From Flectobacillus major DSM 103 (GTDB lineage Bacteria; Bacteroidota; Bacteroidia; Cytophagales; Spirosomataceae), in assembly GCF_000427405.1 (NCBI RefSeq), contig NZ_KE386491.1, forward strand, positions 3,662,790 through 3,726,789: 64,000 nucleotides of DNA, written 5' to 3'. The position numbers and the translations under genes are program-made. Below, one piece after another: positions 17,739 to 26,370 of this stretch (position 1 is the first letter of the stretch; each line of letters starts with the position of its first letter). The notes under the pieces were generated by a model. That model saw only the letters and a list, made by a program, of their open reading frames with translations. It was not told the DNA's origin and made no database searches.

Positions 17739-18368
17739 TTACTTAAATGTAATACCTAACCGCACAACCATTCTATTGAATTTCATATCATTTTCCATAA
17801 TAGAAGGAAACTCTTCCGTACCTTGGTTTTGAAAACTTTTTACACGGTTATGCTTGTATCCAACACTCAGGGTAAACTTGGCATTTCCTCCTGTTGGAAT
17901 CAATAATCCTATTTGTGGATTAAGATTGACACCTCCATCGATAGTTTGATTGGGGAGTTCGTCGCTGAGCCAAGTCAATCCATAGCCAGCATCGATACCC
18001 AAAAACGGTTGAATGGATTTTGACAGTGGATTATTACCAATAGGCTTGCGAATACCCAACGACACAGGTAATATTTGATAAGCACTATACCAATCTACCC
18101 CCACTGTAGCCCCAATAGCCCAATTTTTGTATATTTCTATACCGTTAAAGGTTTGCATAGTAAAATTGGTGCTAGCCTTTACAGGATAACTGTACATATA
18201 AGAATTAGAGATATTATATGCCTTGCCAAACAACGCCCCGACCTCGGTATAATTCACAAAGTGATGCTTCAAGAATTCTCTGCCAGCTTTGGGGTCTTTT
18301 TGCTGACCAATAGCCATATATGAGCCTATACAGCAAAAAAAGAATACTTTTTTGAAGAAATTTTCCAT
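17739..18368 (-). CDS. Outer-membrane beta-barrel protein
   Basis: The 209-residue protein has a signal peptide (KKVFFFCCIGSYMAIG) and many short alternating strands with glycine and aromatic residues (TVGVDWYSAYQI, FLGIDAGYGLTW), ending in the barrel-like strand MVVRLGITFK. This is typical of small 8-strand outer-membrane proteins. No specific family is recognised. It is the last gene of the minus-strand unit that starts with the ECF sigma factor, 14 bp after the LVIVD gene, so it is probably a structural member of the same surface system. Confidence 0.7.
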   Translation of the reverse strand: MENFFKKVFFFCCIGSYMAIGQQKDPKAGREFLKHHFVNYTEVGALFGKAYNISNSYMYSYPVKASTNFTMQTFNGIEIYKNWAIGATVGVDWYSAYQILPVSLGIRKPIGNNPLSKSIQPFLGIDAGYGLTWLSDELPNQTIDGGVNLNPQIGLLIPTGGNAKFTLSVGYKHNRVKSFQNQGTEEFPSIMENDMKFNRMVVRLGITFK

Positions 18369-18382
18369 CTGTATAGCTAGGT

Positions 18383-19675
18383 TTATTGAGCAGATTTAAC
18401 TTTTATAACACTTAGTAACTTTAAATTTGTTTTGTCGGTATAATCATATTGGTACAATCCTTCTTTGCCAATAACCATAAGGATATTATTGAGCGGAATT
18501 ACGTCAAAAGCATTAATATCCTTGAAATGTTGTTGGAGTTTAATATCGAGAGGATTACTAGCATCAAACGATTTCAAGCCCTTATTTCCTTCACAAATAA
18601 ATAAGCTTGCGTTATCTATACCCAATCCATAGGGGTTTTCCATAGCAAAGGTTTTCTTCAATACAGGCGATGTGGGTACTGTTACATCTATTACATCCAA
18701 CTGATTGTTGATAGCTGGCCCACATGCACCGAAAACATTTACCGAACGTAAAGTTACATAAGCCATATCGTTTTGTACTACGACGGGGTCGCAGGCTCTG
18801 GCGTGTTCGAGGCGAGACAGAAACTTGGGGTTATAGGGGTCTTTATTACTCCAAATTTGTAGTCCAGTAGTTGTACCTATAAACAGGTTGTCTTTATATG
18901 GAAAAATTGTTTCTATGCCAAAACCTAGTTTTACGGTAGTTTCCATAGTAGGTTGAGCAGGGTTTTTGAGCCCAAAGAGTTTCATATCTTCGCTCGACAC
19001 AGCATATAATAAATTATTACTGATGGTAAAACGAGCCATCGACCCACCTTTTCCAGTTACGGAAGAACCATTCTGAGTAAAGCTTGTCGAAAACGATTTA
19101 TCTAGGGCATAAGGATAATAAGACCAATAAGGGTAATAAATAGGTTGTAAATCACAAGAGATTTCTTGGGAAACAGTAGTTTTTTTCCATTCTCCATCTA
19201 CGATTTTTTTCAAGTCTACATTATAATACCATGTTATGCCATCGATTGTCCCAGACTTGAAGACATCTGATACACGACCGAGCTCTTTGATATTGCGAGG
19301 GTCGTTAATATCTATGGCTACCATATCGGTATAGCTGTCGGCATACAGAATATTGTCTTGTACAGCTATATCTACATTTCCTAGGATCTCGATAAAGGCT
19401 ATATTCAAGGGAGCTTTAGCATTGGTATTATCAATAATATGAATACCTTTTTTTAATTCATTAATAAACAAAAAATTCCCTTTGATATAAATTTTACCAG
19501 GTTTTTCGAGGTCACGAGCAGTTGCCGATTTGATAGAATTACGAATATTAGCGATGTCAATCTGGGTAGACTGTACACTCATATAGGTACTTGTTTGTAC
19601 ACACTTGTCCTTACAGGCCAACAGAAATCCACTCAGTATTGTTAGCAACAATACCTTACTTATTGTTTTTACCAT
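18383..19675 (-). CDS. LVIVD-repeat lipoprotein
   Basis: This 430-residue lipoprotein has a type II signal sequence (LLTILSGFLLAC, cysteine at residue 21). It consists of LVIVD-type beta-propeller repeats, for example KIYIKGNFLFINELKKGIHI, VDIAVQDNILYADSYTDMVA and the later GIETIFPYKDNLFIGTTTGL. Such propellers are surface or periplasmic and of unknown ligand. It follows the 129-residue lipoprotein by 28 bp and precedes the barrel protein by 14 bp, so the genes are very probably co-transcribed under the ECF sigma unit. Confidence 0.85.
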   Translation of the reverse strand: MVKTISKVLLLTILSGFLLACKDKCVQTSTYMSVQSTQIDIANIRNSIKSATARDLEKPGKIYIKGNFLFINELKKGIHIIDNTNAKAPLNIAFIEILGNVDIAVQDNILYADSYTDMVAIDINDPRNIKELGRVSDVFKSGTIDGITWYYNVDLKKIVDGEWKKTTVSQEISCDLQPIYYPYWSYYPYALDKSFSTSFTQNGSSVTGKGGSMARFTISNNLLYAVSSEDMKLFGLKNPAQPTMETTVKLGFGIETIFPYKDNLFIGTTTGLQIWSNKDPYNPKFLSRLEHARACDPVVVQNDMAYVTLRSVNVFGACGPAINNQLDVIDVTVPTSPVLKKTFAMENPYGLGIDNASLFICEGNKGLKSFDASNPLDIKLQQHFKDINAFDVIPLNNILMVIGKEGLYQYDYTDKTNLKLLSVIKVKSAQ

Positions 19676-19703
19676 GACTATAATGTGTTTTTAATGGACA
19701 GTT

Positions 19704-20093
19704 TTATTGAGCAGTACACAATCCGTTCACACAATTCACAACAGGAGGCGACAGTATCATACAATCAGACATTCTATTGTACTTCTTATTTAATTCTTTT
19801 TGAAAATCGGTATAGGCTTGTACTTTGGCTACCAGTAGTTTTTCATCTACCTTCGACACCGAGTATACTAAATACTGTGTAGGACCACCACAAGCTTTAG
19901 CCCCCATAGGTATTACACGACAATCATCGCCAGAACAAGCCTTATTTTTGGCAAAATCCTGAACATCAACGCCTAATTGTTCTAGTTTTTGGTTATCGGC
20001 TGTTTCTCCCGAAAGTTCATTCGATACACCCGAATCTTTTGAACAGGCCCATAAAAATAAGTTGGCAAAGGTTAGAATAATAAGCTTTTTCAT
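19704..20093 (-). CDS. Cysteine-containing lipoprotein, function unknown
   Basis: A 129-residue predicted lipoprotein (FANLFLWAC, cysteine at residue 17). The mature part contains several cysteines (KACSGDDCR, GAKACGGP, SDCMI, NCVNGLC) that could form disulphides in the periplasm or on the surface. The region GGPTQYLVYSVSKVDEKLL resembles no catalytic motif I know. It lies 13 bp after the 169-residue lipoprotein gene in the same operon. Confidence 0.7.
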   Translation of the reverse strand: MKKLIILTFANLFLWACSKDSGVSNELSGETADNQKLEQLGVDVQDFAKNKACSGDDCRVIPMGAKACGGPTQYLVYSVSKVDEKLLVAKVQAYTDFQKELNKKYNRMSDCMILSPPVVNCVNGLCTAQ

Positions 20094-20106
20094 AGGGTTT
20101 TATATT

Positions 20107-20616
20107 TTACTTGAATTTTAGATTCTTCTCAATATCCATTAAAATAGAGCTATACTGGCTTATCATATCATCTAAACGCCAGTTTTTGAGTGCTTTATTC
20201 TTCTCTTTTACTTGTACCAATAGCATTCCGCCATCGGTACAACCAGGGCAGCCTACCGTTTGTATACTATTACCATCATTTTGTTCTTTGGCAATGACGG
20301 TATTTATCTGACTAATGATTTTGGCTGCTTTTGTAGCTTCTGCATCGGGCAACAGATAGCCCTTAAACTGGTATTTTTCATGTTGTTGGCAATAACTACC
20401 GCTACTATCGGCATACAACTTATTATTAGCCAACATATATAGTACGGGTGTACGGCAGCCCCATCCTACGCCCACTCTACCAAAAACGATGTAATTGTCA
20501 GGGGCATTTTTTGTAACATCTATACTAGTCAGTGGCGTAATGTTTTCTGATGAGTTAGAGGTTGTACATTGCCAAAGTACCCCCCATATACACAATACCA
20601 ATAATATCTTTTTCAT
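20107..20616 (-). CDS. Lipoprotein, function unknown
   Basis: A 169-residue predicted lipoprotein (MKKILLVLCIWGVLWQC, cysteine at 17). Cysteines recur in the mature part (GVGWGCRTP, SYCQQHEK, TVGCPGCTDGG). GCPGCTDGG resembles the cysteine-rich turn of some small secreted Bacteroidota proteins. No domain is identified with confidence. It lies between the anti-sigma-like gene and the 129-residue lipoprotein gene on the minus strand. Confidence 0.7.
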   Translation of the reverse strand: MKKILLVLCIWGVLWQCTTSNSSENITPLTSIDVTKNAPDNYIVFGRVGVGWGCRTPVLYMLANNKLYADSSGSYCQQHEKYQFKGYLLPDAEATKAAKIISQINTVIAKEQNDGNSIQTVGCPGCTDGGMLLVQVKEKNKALKNWRLDDMISQYSSILMDIEKNLKFK

Positions 20617-20691
20617 AATAGTGTTTGTTATATTAAATACAAATCATAGCAATATTACCTTCTTAGAGCCGCTACTTATATAAAACCAAGC

Positions 20692-21336
20692 TTACGGCTG
20701 ATAAACCCCGCCACCTACCGAAATCCTAACATTTTTAAGGATATTTTTCTTTTGAGGTTTAGGCTTTATCATAGGTTTTTCCTCAAAATAAGGTGTATTG
20801 GTTGAAGGCACATCGGTATAATGTAATACCGTAGTACGGGTTTGAATCGGAATGTAATTGGGGTTCATCGGCGTTAGTATATTTAATGAATCTACCACAT
20901 TTTTTTCAACAACAACCTCCTCGACTGGGGCTAGTGGCTGTATGGTATTTTCTTCTACTTTAGGCTCGTGCTTTGGTACAACATACTGTTCTTCCTTTAC
21001 TACTTCTGTTGGTGGTATTATAGGTTCACTTGCCAGAGGCAAAGCTTGCTCAATAATAGGGCTACTTGGCAAAGGTGTTACTTGGGGGTCATTAGTAAGG
21101 CTATTTTTCCAAAACCATAAACCAAGCAAACCAAGCCCAACAATCGCAACGATAGAATAGAGCATTGTGCCATTCATCGCAATTCCTCCGCCAGTAGAAG
21201 GCTCGGCAGATGGACTTGTTGGTGCGTCTAAGCTCGATTCAATCCTCTCCCAGACTGATTCGGAAGGAATCAGAGAGGCATCATCGAAGGCTTCACGCCA
21301 TTGGTCCTCGAAAGAGTTATTTGATAATTTGCTCAT
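20692..21336 (-). CDS. Probable anti-sigma factor-like single-pass membrane protein
   Basis: The 214-residue protein has a short acidic cytoplasmic N-terminus with FEDQWREAFDDASLIPSESV-type sequence followed by VWERIESSL, a pattern found in Bacteroidota anti-sigma-like proteins encoded after ECF sigma genes. One transmembrane helix follows (about 57-75, MLYSIVAIVGLGLLGLWFW), then a long proline- and valine-rich periplasmic segment. It lies 76 bp downstream of the sigma gene. The assignment rests on position and topology. No zinc anti-sigma HxxxCxxC motif is visible. Confidence 0.6.
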   Translation of the reverse strand: MSKLSNNSFEDQWREAFDDASLIPSESVWERIESSLDAPTSPSAEPSTGGGIAMNGTMLYSIVAIVGLGLLGLWFWKNSLTNDPQVTPLPSSPIIEQALPLASEPIIPPTEVVKEEQYVVPKHEPKVEENTIQPLAPVEEVVVEKNVVDSLNILTPMNPNYIPIQTRTTVLHYTDVPSTNTPYFEEKPMIKPKPQKKNILKNVRISVGGGVYQP

Positions 21337-21412
21337 TATAATGACTTTGTCTGTAAATTTTTCTTCATATAATCCATGCTATGCTACTGAGTACTGATAC
21401 AATAGCGATCAA

Positions 21413-21952
21413 TCATCTTTGAATTTTATCTAAAGACAATTGCGTTTGCAGCAATTGTTTAGCTCTTGAATATTGTGATTTAGAAGTACCCTCCGAAATA
21501 CCCAACATTTCAGCAATTTCGTGATGCTGAAAGCCTTCGATAGCATATAAGTTAAAAACCGTTTGGCATCCTTTAGGTAATTTTTGAATCATAGCAATCA
21601 GTTCTTGAAATTGTATCCCCTCTATACTGGTGAGGCCATCGGTAAATTGATTTTCGTATTCGGACACATCCGAAACATCTTGCCAGTGTTGCTGCGAACG
21701 AATATGTTTAATAGCCGTATTTACTACAATTCGTTTTATCCATGCTCCAATAGTACTTTCTCCTCTAAAACTTCCTAAATTTTGGAATATCTTGATAAAG
21801 GCATCTTGTAAAATATCTTCAGCCTCAGCCTTGCTTTGGGCATAGCGAGTACAAATCACCAACATACGCCCCGCATAAGCCTGATAAAGCTTTCGTTGGG
21901 CAACTCGGTCATTTTGTAAACAAGCGTTTATGAGGTCTTTCTCAATTTCCAA
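21413..21952 (-). CDS. ECF-type RNA polymerase sigma factor
   Basis: A 179-residue sigma-70 family ECF protein. Region 2 spans about 20-85 (YAQSKAEAEDILQDAFIKIF, IGAWIKRIVVNTAIKHIR). Region 4 spans about 118-170 (LIAMIQKLPKGCQTVFNLYA, HHEIAEMLGISEGTSKSQYS). Start: an in-frame TAG lies two codons upstream of the TTG at 21952. The next in-frame Met is near residue 30, inside region 2, so TTG is the likely start. It heads the unit running to 17739 and probably activates it together with its membrane regulator. Confidence 0.9.
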   Translation of the reverse strand: MEIEKDLINACLQNDRVAQRKLYQAYAGRMLVICTRYAQSKAEAEDILQDAFIKIFQNLGSFRGESTIGAWIKRIVVNTAIKHIRSQQHWQDVSDVSEYENQFTDGLTSIEGIQFQELIAMIQKLPKGCQTVFNLYAIEGFQHHEIAEMLGISEGTSKSQYSRAKQLLQTQLSLDKIQR

Positions 21953-22161
21953 TGTCTATGAAGTATTTTTAAAGGGCTTATGGATTTTCAATTATACAAG
22001 TTTTCGTACTAAAATCCCATTGGGGGGATTTTTATACTACTCCTTTATACTAAAGACCACTTGGCCATAGATTAGGTTGGAATTTATTTAATTTTTTTTT
22101 GAAAACCATCAAATTTACAATCACTTAGCTCAATGAACCCATTCCATCACAAGCTTTTTAC

Positions 22162-22169
22162 TATCTTTG
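22162..22169 (+). promoter_or_regulatory. Candidate -7 box of gatB
   Basis: TATCTTTG matches the bacteroidetal -7 consensus exactly and lies 80 bp before the GTG start of gatB. No TTG stands at the -33 distance. The rest of the 297-bp divergent gap to the sigma gene holds nothing else I can support. Confidence 0.4.
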
Positions 22170-22249
22170 TGCTTCAATATGCAACGAGGCTCTTGGCTTG
22201 TTATTATTTTAACATTACCATGAATCCTACAAACTGAAACTTTTATTCT

Positions 22250-23707
22250 GTGAATCAAGAAATTAGAGACAAATACGAAGTCGTTATTGGCTTAGAAGTA
22301 CATGCTCAGCTACAAACAGAGAGCAAAATTTTTGCAGCAGATTCAGCCTCTTTTGGAGCTGCTCCAAATACCCATATTTCCCCAATTACACTGGGGCATC
22401 CAGGCACCCTGCCCAAACTCAACAAGAAAGCCGTAGAATATGCTATCAAAATGGGATTGGCTGTTGGTTCTAGAATCTCAGAATATCAATATTTTGATAG
22501 AAAAAACTATTTTTACCCCGACCTCCCAAAAGGCTATCAAATTACCCAAGACAAAACGCCTATTTGTATCGGTGGGGGGTTAAAGGTAAAACTTTCTACT
22601 GGCGAAAAAGTGGTGCGCTTTCATCATATTCACCTTGAAGAGGACGCAGGAAAATCATTGCATACCGATAATTCGTCTGACAGCTTGATTGACTATAACC
22701 GTGCTGGTACTCCGTTGGTTGAGATGGTAACCGAACCCGAAATTAAATCGTCGGAGGAAGCTGCACAGTTTATGACCGAAGTACGAAAATTGGTACGCTA
22801 TTTGAACATCTGTGATGGCAACATGGAAGAAGGTTCGTTGCGTTGCGACGTAAATATTTCGGTAATGCCTGTAGGTAGCAAAGTGTTTGGTACAAAAGTA
22901 GAGATTAAAAATATGAACTCTATTCGTTTTATCCAAAAAGCTATTGATTATGAGGTAGGTCGCCAAATTGAAGCGGTTGAAGCTGGTGAAAAAATCATTC
23001 AGGAAACCCGCAATTTTGACCCTGCTACTGGCCGTACATCGGGTATGCGTGAAAAAGAGTCAATGAACGACTACCGCTATTTTCCTGAACCCGACTTAGT
23101 GCCTTTGGTTATTTCAGAAGAACTACTAACATCGGTCAAAAATCAGATGCCTGCACTGCCTTGGGAGCTTTTCGAGAAGTTTACCAAACAGTACGGCTTA
23201 CCCGACTACGATGCAGGGGTACTTACCGACAGCCGTGATATTGCCGAATATTTTGAAAGTACATGTAGTTTTTCAAAAAATTATAAAGCTATCTCTAACT
23301 GGATTATGGGTACAGTAAAGTCGTACTTAAACGACCATAATCTAAGCATAGCCGAGTTTAGCATTAGTCCCGAAAAACTGGCTCAGTTAATCACAATTAT
23401 CGATGAAGGCAAAGTAAGTACCTCTACGGCAGCCCAACAGATTTTTCCTGAAATGCTTACCGATACCCAAAAAACACCTCTACAAATTGCTGAATCGAAG
23501 AATTTGATTCAACAAAGCAATACCGATACACTTCAGTCGTTAATTGATGAGGTTTTGGCAGCAAACCCAGCAAAAGTAAAAGAATACAAAAATGGTAAAA
23601 AAGGCTTACTAGGAATGTTTATGGGCGACATCATGAAAAAGTCGAAAGGCTCGGCCGACCCAAAAGTAACTACCAGTCTTTTACAAAAAACACTTGATTC
23701 GATCTAA
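22250..23707 (+). CDS. gatB: Aspartyl/glutamyl-tRNA amidotransferase subunit B
   Basis: GatB is the tRNA-binding kinase/transamidase subunit of GatCAB, which converts Glu-tRNA(Gln) (and Asp-tRNA(Asn)) to the amide form. The 485-residue product has the hallmark VIGLEVHAQLQT at 13-24, YFYPDLPKGYQITQ, LEEDAGKS, DYNRAGTPLVEMVTEP, and the C-terminal YqeY-like helical domain. Translation starts at GTG 22250. The nearby ATG at 22220 runs into a stop. gatA and gatC are not in the window. A hairpin with a T run follows. Confidence 0.97.
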   Translation: MNQEIRDKYEVVIGLEVHAQLQTESKIFAADSASFGAAPNTHISPITLGHPGTLPKLNKKAVEYAIKMGLAVGSRISEYQYFDRKNYFYPDLPKGYQITQDKTPICIGGGLKVKLSTGEKVVRFHHIHLEEDAGKSLHTDNSSDSLIDYNRAGTPLVEMVTEPEIKSSEEAAQFMTEVRKLVRYLNICDGNMEEGSLRCDVNISVMPVGSKVFGTKVEIKNMNSIRFIQKAIDYEVGRQIEAVEAGEKIIQETRNFDPATGRTSGMREKESMNDYRYFPEPDLVPLVISEELLTSVKNQMPALPWELFEKFTKQYGLPDYDAGVLTDSRDIAEYFESTCSFSKNYKAISNWIMGTVKSYLNDHNLSIAEFSISPEKLAQLITIIDEGKVSTSTAAQQIFPEMLTDTQKTPLQIAESKNLIQQSNTDTLQSLIDEVLAANPAKVKEYKNGKKGLLGMFMGDIMKKSKGSADPKVTTSLLQKTLDSI

Positions 23708-23728
23708 TATATTCAATCCCATATCAAG

Positions 23729-23787
23729 AGGCATCCATTAGGCAATACATCATTTTTATTTTGAATTGTTTAATAGATGCCTTTTTT
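23729..23787 (+). terminator. Terminator after gatB
   Basis: AGGCATC (23729-23735) pairs with GATGCCT (23776-23782), extended by ATTA/TAAT, and TTTTTT follows. The loop of about 30 nt is long, so strength is uncertain. Confidence 0.5.
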
Positions 23788-23807
23788 ATTTAACCACATT
23801 TCGTCGC

Positions 23808-24959
23808 ATGAAAAACATCTTTTTAGGTACAGCTTGCCTTTTGTTGGGCATCAATACCATAGCTCAAACACCCCTAAAAAAGGTCGAAATAACAGGCAAA
23901 GTTCAAAATGTAGCTCCCGACAAAAAAGTGTATCTTCAGTCTATCAATGGCCGAGGTACAGCTATCAATATCGATTCGTCTACTGTAGATGCCAACAAAA
24001 ACTTCAAATTCAACACGCCTATTCCAGAAGGTGGAGGGTATTACTTGGTCAATTTCTTTAACCTCGAACTGAGCCAGAAATTGCTGTTAATCTTGGAAGG
24101 TGGCGAAAAAGTAGATATCCTTGCCGACGGTATGGATACTCCACAGCAACGTGGTAAGTTTCAAATCAATAGCACCTCAAAAAACATCCAGTATTTCAAC
24201 CAAATCATCAAAATCAACCAAGATTTACAAGCCAAGGTTGACAACTGGAATAAGCAAGTAGCCACTGCTACAGCCAAGAAAGACGAAGCTACGCTAAAAA
24301 AAATTCAAGCAGAATTTCAGACAGCACAAGATATCACTATCACAAAAATTAAAGCTTTGATTCCTGAAATGGGTACAGATTTGGTAGCACTTTGGACAAC
24401 AGGTAATTTCCTAAACCCTGAATCTGATATGGATTTGATTGTGTCGGTTGCAGAACGTTTCAAAAAAGAGAAGCCCAACTCGCCCAACCCACATATTAAG
24501 TCGTTTTTGGAACAAGTAAAACGCATGAAGGGTATCGACATCGGTTCGGAAGCCCCCGAGATAGCCTTAAAAAACCCTCAAGATAGCCTCGTAACGTTAT
24601 CGTCGCTAAGAGGTAAATATGTTCTTATCGACTTCTGGGCAAGCTGGTGTGGCCCTTGTCGCCGTGAAAACCCCAATATTGTTAGGATTTACAACCGCTT
24701 TAAAGCAAAAGGATTTGATATATTAGGTGTGAGCCTCGACCAAGAAAAAAATGCGTGGGTACGTGCCATCGAAAAAGATGGTTTGGTTTGGAATCAAGTA
24801 TCAGACCTCCAATTCTGGAATTCGATTGCAGCCGTTGCCTATGGTGTACAGGCCGTTCCTGCCCAGTTTTTGCTCGACAAAGAAGGCAAAATTATTGCCA
24901 AATATGTAGGTAGCTCGGCTGATTTAGAGAAAAAACTTGAAGAAATTTTCAAAGACTAA
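23808..24959 (+). CDS. TlpA-type thioredoxin-like protein with N-terminal DUF4369-like domain
   Basis: A 383-residue secreted or envelope thiol-disulphide oxidoreductase. I chose the ATG at 23808 because it begins a clear signal peptide (MKNIFLGTACLLLGINTIAQ). A longer frame to 23766 needs TTG. The N-terminal ~130 residues form a beta-rich DUF4369-like domain, a helical linker follows (NKQVATATAKKDEATLKKIQ), and the C-terminal thioredoxin fold contains the redox motif WASWCGPCRREN and the cis-Pro VPAQFLLD. Such proteins keep periplasmic cysteines reduced, for example in cytochrome c maturation. A terminator follows. Confidence 0.88.
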   Translation: MKNIFLGTACLLLGINTIAQTPLKKVEITGKVQNVAPDKKVYLQSINGRGTAINIDSSTVDANKNFKFNTPIPEGGGYYLVNFFNLELSQKLLLILEGGEKVDILADGMDTPQQRGKFQINSTSKNIQYFNQIIKINQDLQAKVDNWNKQVATATAKKDEATLKKIQAEFQTAQDITITKIKALIPEMGTDLVALWTTGNFLNPESDMDLIVSVAERFKKEKPNSPNPHIKSFLEQVKRMKGIDIGSEAPEIALKNPQDSLVTLSSLRGKYVLIDFWASWCGPCRRENPNIVRIYNRFKAKGFDILGVSLDQEKNAWVRAIEKDGLVWNQVSDLQFWNSIAAVAYGVQAVPAQFLLDKEGKIIAKYVGSSADLEKKLEEIFKD

Positions 24960-25003
24960 TCTTTGATTTTTAGCATAATACCTTTTCTTTTTGGTAGAAA
25001 CCC

Positions 25004-25038
25004 AACCTGACAATATTTTCTAATACTGTCAGGTTTTT
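25004..25038 (+). terminator. Terminator after the TlpA-like gene
   Basis: AACCTGACA (25004-25012) pairs with TGTCAGGTT (25027-25035), followed by a T run. Confidence 0.85.
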
Positions 25039-25043
25039 TATTG

Positions 25044-25051
25044 TAATTTTG
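25044..25051 (+). promoter_or_regulatory. Candidate -7 box of proC
   Basis: TAATTTTG fits the bacteroidetal -7 consensus and lies 37 bp before the proC ATG, directly behind the preceding terminator. No clear -33 TTG is seen. Confidence 0.4.
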
Positions 25052-25088
25052 TTGGGTAATCAATTTTGACCAAAAAACTAATTAAAAA

Positions 25089-25889
25089 ATGAAAGTTGCA
25101 ATTGTCGGTGCTGGAAATATGGGAATGGCTTTTGCTAAGTCGTTTATTCAATATGACTTAGTAAAAAAAGAAGATTTATTTCTGATTGAAAAAAACGCAG
25201 CAAGAGCAGAAGCCCTTCAACAAGAAAAAGCAGGCGTAGTAGTTGATACAATTTCACCTAAAATTGGGGATTACGATTTAGTGATTTTATCAGTAAAGCC
25301 TCAGGATTTTGCCTCGCTCCAAGAAGAACTCAAGGCCGTAATACAGCCAAAACAGGTTGTTTTGAGTATTATGGCGGGGATTTCTATCGAAAAGATTCAG
25401 GAGTCGCTCAATCACCGTTTGGTAGTACGTGCTATGCCCAACACACCAGCCCTACTAGGTATGGGAATGACCGCCTTTTCGGCAGCAGGCGATATTACCC
25501 TAAGCCAATTAAAAAAGGTTGAAAACCTTATTAACTCGACAGGTAGAGCAGTTTTCCTAGAAGATGAATCACTTTTGGATGCCGTAACGGCATTGAGTGG
25601 TAGTGGCCCTGCTTATTTTTTCTACCTAGTAAAAGCGATGATAGAAGCAGGAAAAGAAATGGGCTTTGAAGATTCTATGGCAGCTCTTTTGGTAAAACAA
25701 ACTATGTTAGGTTCATTTCATTTAATCAATAATGCCGAAAAAAGCCTCGACGAATTGATCAAAGCTGTAGCCTCGAAAGGTGGTACTACCGAAGCCGCTT
25801 TGAAGAAATTTGAGGAAGGTCTTTTAGCTCAAAACTTAAAAGATGGTATTTTTGCGGCTCAAAAACGAGCTACTGAACTTTCAAAATAA
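25089..25889 (+). CDS. proC: Pyrroline-5-carboxylate reductase
   Basis: ProC reduces 1-pyrroline-5-carboxylate to proline with NAD(P)H, the last step of proline synthesis. The 266-residue protein begins with the Rossmann motif VAIVGAGNMGMAFAKS, contains VILSVKPQDF and the substrate region VRAMPNTPALLGMGMT. The C-terminal dimerisation domain carries the family signature ALSGSGPAYFFYLVKAMIEA (near 170-189) and KGGTTEAAL. Length and motifs are standard. It stands alone, with its own candidate promoter and a downstream terminator. Confidence 0.97.
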   Translation: MKVAIVGAGNMGMAFAKSFIQYDLVKKEDLFLIEKNAARAEALQQEKAGVVVDTISPKIGDYDLVILSVKPQDFASLQEELKAVIQPKQVVLSIMAGISIEKIQESLNHRLVVRAMPNTPALLGMGMTAFSAAGDITLSQLKKVENLINSTGRAVFLEDESLLDAVTALSGSGPAYFFYLVKAMIEAGKEMGFEDSMAALLVKQTMLGSFHLINNAEKSLDELIKAVASKGGTTEAALKKFEEGLLAQNLKDGIFAAQKRATELSK

Positions 25890-26370
25890 AACCACAATAC
25901 CCAAGCCTCAATTGTAGTATTTATGAAGTTATTTCGCTATTTTTCTCGAAGTTATAGATATTCAATTAATACATTTGCTTATTTTTAACATTATAATTCC
26001 ACTCAGTTTGACCTATTAGATAAGCTGAGTGGAGTTTTTTACAAGCCATTCATCAACTTCCTATAACAACCTAAACTAGGTATTTTCTAAAGAAATTTAG
26101 ATAAATAATTGTAAATCAATAAATTCCTCATGAAAAATAAGGAATTTTACACCATGAATTATTGTTATCAAGATAATCGGCCTATCTGAACTAATAACTT
26201 CCGTGAAAGTTTTTAGCATTTCATAGCTTACAATAGCAGTAAGGAATAAGATTTGTAGTAAATAATAAAGAGGTAAAATAAACCCACAAATCCCCTGAAT
26301 GCGATTATAGACACATATATTTTTAACAAAACATCTTTTTACATGCTAGTAAAAAGGTATTTACACATCA
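25890..26370. other. Intergenic region between proC and rnr with a terminator
   Basis: This 481-bp AT-rich gap holds no ORF I can support. A clear terminator lies at 25998-26040. The remainder before rnr probably contains its promoter, but no box pair is convincing. Confidence 0.5.
25998..26040 (+). terminator. Terminator downstream of proC
   Basis: TCCACTCAG (25998-26006) pairs with CTGAGTGGA (26025-26033), followed by GTTTTTT. It lies about 110 nt after the proC stop, giving a long 3' untranslated region. Confidence 0.85.

Noticed and set aside
22655-22966. 103-codon ORF opposite gatB
   Set aside because: It overlaps the conserved gatB catalytic domain and shows no independent coding evidence.
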